This document shows positions 8,059 to 8,577 of a stretch of 8,577 bases of DNA, one piece after another. Position 1 is the first letter of the stretch, and each line of letters opens with the position of its first letter. The notes below the pieces were generated by a model. The model searched no databases. It was not told the DNA's origin and saw only the letters and a program-made list of their open reading frames with translations. The translations under genes and the position numbers were made by a program. Source of the stretch: Bacillota bacterium (GTDB taxonomy: Bacteria > Bacillota > Clostridia > Acetivibrionales > DSM-1351); contig JAEZIU010000260.1 of NCBI GenBank assembly GCA_023436485.1, forward strand, positions 1 through 8,577, in the 5' to 3' direction.

Positions 8059-8087
8059 CACAGGCAAGGTTCAAAAATCATAGTATA
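8059..8087 (+). promoter_or_regulatory. Candidate sigma-K-type sporulation promoter
   Basis: CACA (8059-8062) and CATAGTATA (8079-8087) are 16 bp apart. This fits the Bacillus sigma-K pattern as I know it: an AC-containing -35, then CATAnnnTA. B. subtilis yabG is known to be sigma-K dependent, and the next plus-strand ORF resembles YabG, so the match makes biological sense. Transcription would start near 8094, about 100 nt before the ATG. The pattern is short and the region is AT-rich, so a chance match is possible. Confidence 0.35.
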
Positions 8088-8194
8088 TAATATAAGGATT
8101 ATTTAATGTATAAAGGCTAAATTTCTAAATTTATTATAAGTTTAATAATTATTTATATATTTGGCATACTATAACTTGAAGGGAAAGAATAATT

Positions 8195-8407
8195 ATGAAG
8201 GAGATTGAAATAGGAAGCTTGGTTTACAGAAAATCTTATGAGAAGGATATTCTTTTCAGGGTATGTGACATCAAAGACTGTGATGGTAGAAAAATAATTA
8301 TTCTTAAAGGTGTTGAGGTTCGGTTAATTGCTGATGCAGAGGAAGATGATCTTGATATTTTAGAAGAAAACAATGATGAACAGACCATTGAAGAACATGA
8401 TGAGTAG
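8195..8407 (+). CDS. YabG N-terminal-domain-like small protein, lacking the protease part
   Basis: A 70-residue ORF. Residues 6-48 look like the start of YabG, the sporulation cysteine-type protease (peptidase U57) that processes spore coat and germination proteins: IGSLVYRKSY (6-15), DILFRV (18-23), then VRLIADA (42-48). Full YabG is about 290 residues in B. subtilis, so roughly 220 residues including the catalytic region are missing. The last 22 residues are strongly acidic (13 Asp or Glu, no Lys or Arg). The frame closes with TAG at 8405, and no other frame downstream continues the family before the promoters at 8466. The ATG has an SD-like AAGGGA (8179-8184) at 10 nt. In B. subtilis yabG sits just before veg, and the gene downstream here is probably veg, so this occupies the yabG position. 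It may be a decayed yabG or a stand-alone domain with its own role. The family call is from recalled motifs. Confidence 0.65.
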   Translation: MKEIEIGSLVYRKSYEKDILFRVCDIKDCDGRKIIILKGVEVRLIADAEEDDLDILEENNDEQTIEEHDE

Positions 8408-8465
8408 ATAACTGATAATGATTTTCAAAGGCACCCCCTGTAGCAGAATCACATACAAAAAATGC

Positions 8466-8494
8466 TTGACATAAGGGCAATACGCTTGTATAAT
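8466..8494 (+). promoter_or_regulatory. Upstream consensus sigma-A promoter (P1) before veg
   Basis: TTGACA (8466-8471) and TATAAT (8489-8494) are separated by 17 bp, a perfect match to consensus in both boxes and spacing. Transcription would start near 8501, inside the next promoter. The B. subtilis veg promoter is known as one of that organism's strongest, which fits the location. Confidence 0.85.
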
Positions 8495-8514
8495 ATAATA
8501 TTTTTGACAAGCGT
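8482..8514. repeat. Inverted repeat between the two veg promoters
   Basis: ACGCTTG (8482-8488) is repeated in reverse complement as CAAGCGT (8508-8514), with 19 nt between. The left arm abuts the -10 box of P1, and the right arm overlaps the end of the -35 box of P2. The layout suits an operator for a dimeric regulator able to affect both promoters, but seven-base arms could arise by chance. Confidence 0.35.
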
Positions 8515-8532
8515 CCGAATTTATGCTATAAT
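8504..8532 (+). promoter_or_regulatory. Downstream consensus sigma-A promoter (P2) before veg
   Basis: A second perfect promoter: TTGACA (8504-8509), 17 bp, TATAAT (8527-8532), offset 38 bp from P1. Transcription would start near 8539, giving a leader of only about 20 nt that carries the SD GAGGTGAT (8549-8556). Confidence 0.88.
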
Positions 8533-8559
8533 AAATTAAACTGATGATGAGGTGATACC

Positions 8560-8577
8560 ATGATAGACAAAGGAGAG
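8560..8577 (+). CDS. veg: Start of a gene, probably veg (cut by the window end)
   Basis: Only six codons are visible: ATG then I, D, K, G, E. The ATG follows GAGGTGAT (8549-8556), an eight-base match to the extended anti-SD end of 16S rRNA. Identification as veg, a small conserved Firmicutes protein linked in B. subtilis to biofilm control, rests on context: a YabG-like ORF just upstream, as in B. subtilis, and two very strong promoters. A MIDKGE-like start fits clostridial Veg proteins as I recall them. The visible residues alone cannot prove it. Confidence 0.5.

Noticed and set aside
8165..8173. CATACTATA, another sigma-K-like -10 pattern closer to the YabG-like ORF.
   Set aside because: Transcription would start at about 8180, inside the SD, and no AC-type -35 sits at the right spacing. 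The site at 8059-8087 fits better.
8408..8465. Continuation of yabG in another frame after the TAG stop, which would indicate a simple frameshift.
   Set aside because: The other frames meet stops quickly and show no YabG-like residues, and promoter DNA begins at 8466. A point frameshift alone cannot explain the missing part.
8304..8510. A 68-codon minus-strand frame across the end of the YabG-like ORF and the veg promoter region.
   Set aside because: It runs opposite to strong plus-strand promoters and has no recognisable domain or convincing SD.

Overview
The window looks like a chromosomal segment from an anaerobic, spore-forming member of the Clostridia. The DNA is AT-rich with strong Shine-Dalgarno sequences. 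It carries a ferredoxin-dependent pyruvate oxidoreductase, a formate-tetrahydrofolate ligase, a CotS-like spore-coat kinase homologue, and a YabG-like domain next to what is probably veg. A Ruminiclostridium-type host is a reasonable guess from protein character, but it is inference only.

Layout. (1) 1-3684, plus strand: a complete single-gene unit for pyruvate:ferredoxin oxidoreductase (nifJ), with a sigma-A-type promoter, a near-perfect SD, a 1183-residue protein and a strong intrinsic terminator. (2) 3685-6095, plus strand: a GT-C/GT39-type multi-pass glycosyltransferase followed by a CotS-family protein. There is no visible terminator between them, so they may be co-transcribed. The start region of the first lies in a 13-bp hairpin that holds its SD. 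(3) 6096-6261: a short region with a candidate 30-codon ORF and a hairpin terminator shared by converging transcripts. (4) 6262-8053, minus strand: fhs, with a TTG start, a strong SD and its own sigma-A-type promoter. (5) 8059-8577, plus strand: a 70-residue ORF that resembles only the N-terminal part of the sporulation protease YabG, preceded by a possible sigma-K-type promoter. It is followed by two perfect consensus sigma-A promoters in tandem and the first six codons of a gene that is probably veg.

How the genes relate. nifJ and fhs are central metabolism: pyruvate to acetyl-CoA plus reduced ferredoxin, and formate entry into the folate one-carbon pool. Each has its own vegetative promoter. 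The glycosyltransferase/CotS pair and the YabG-like ORF point to the cell or spore surface. Arginine codon use separates the groups: 24 of 28 Arg codons in nifJ are CGT, against 1 of 11 in the glycosyltransferase, as expected for a very highly expressed gene beside weakly expressed ones.

I see no CRISPR array, tRNA, rRNA, insertion sequence or phage gene, and no clear new multi-gene system. The points most worth following are the YabG N-domain without its protease part, the tandem consensus promoters with an inverted repeat before veg, the hairpin holding the glycosyltransferase SD, and the Asp-to-Asn change in the metal-binding motif of the CotS-like protein.
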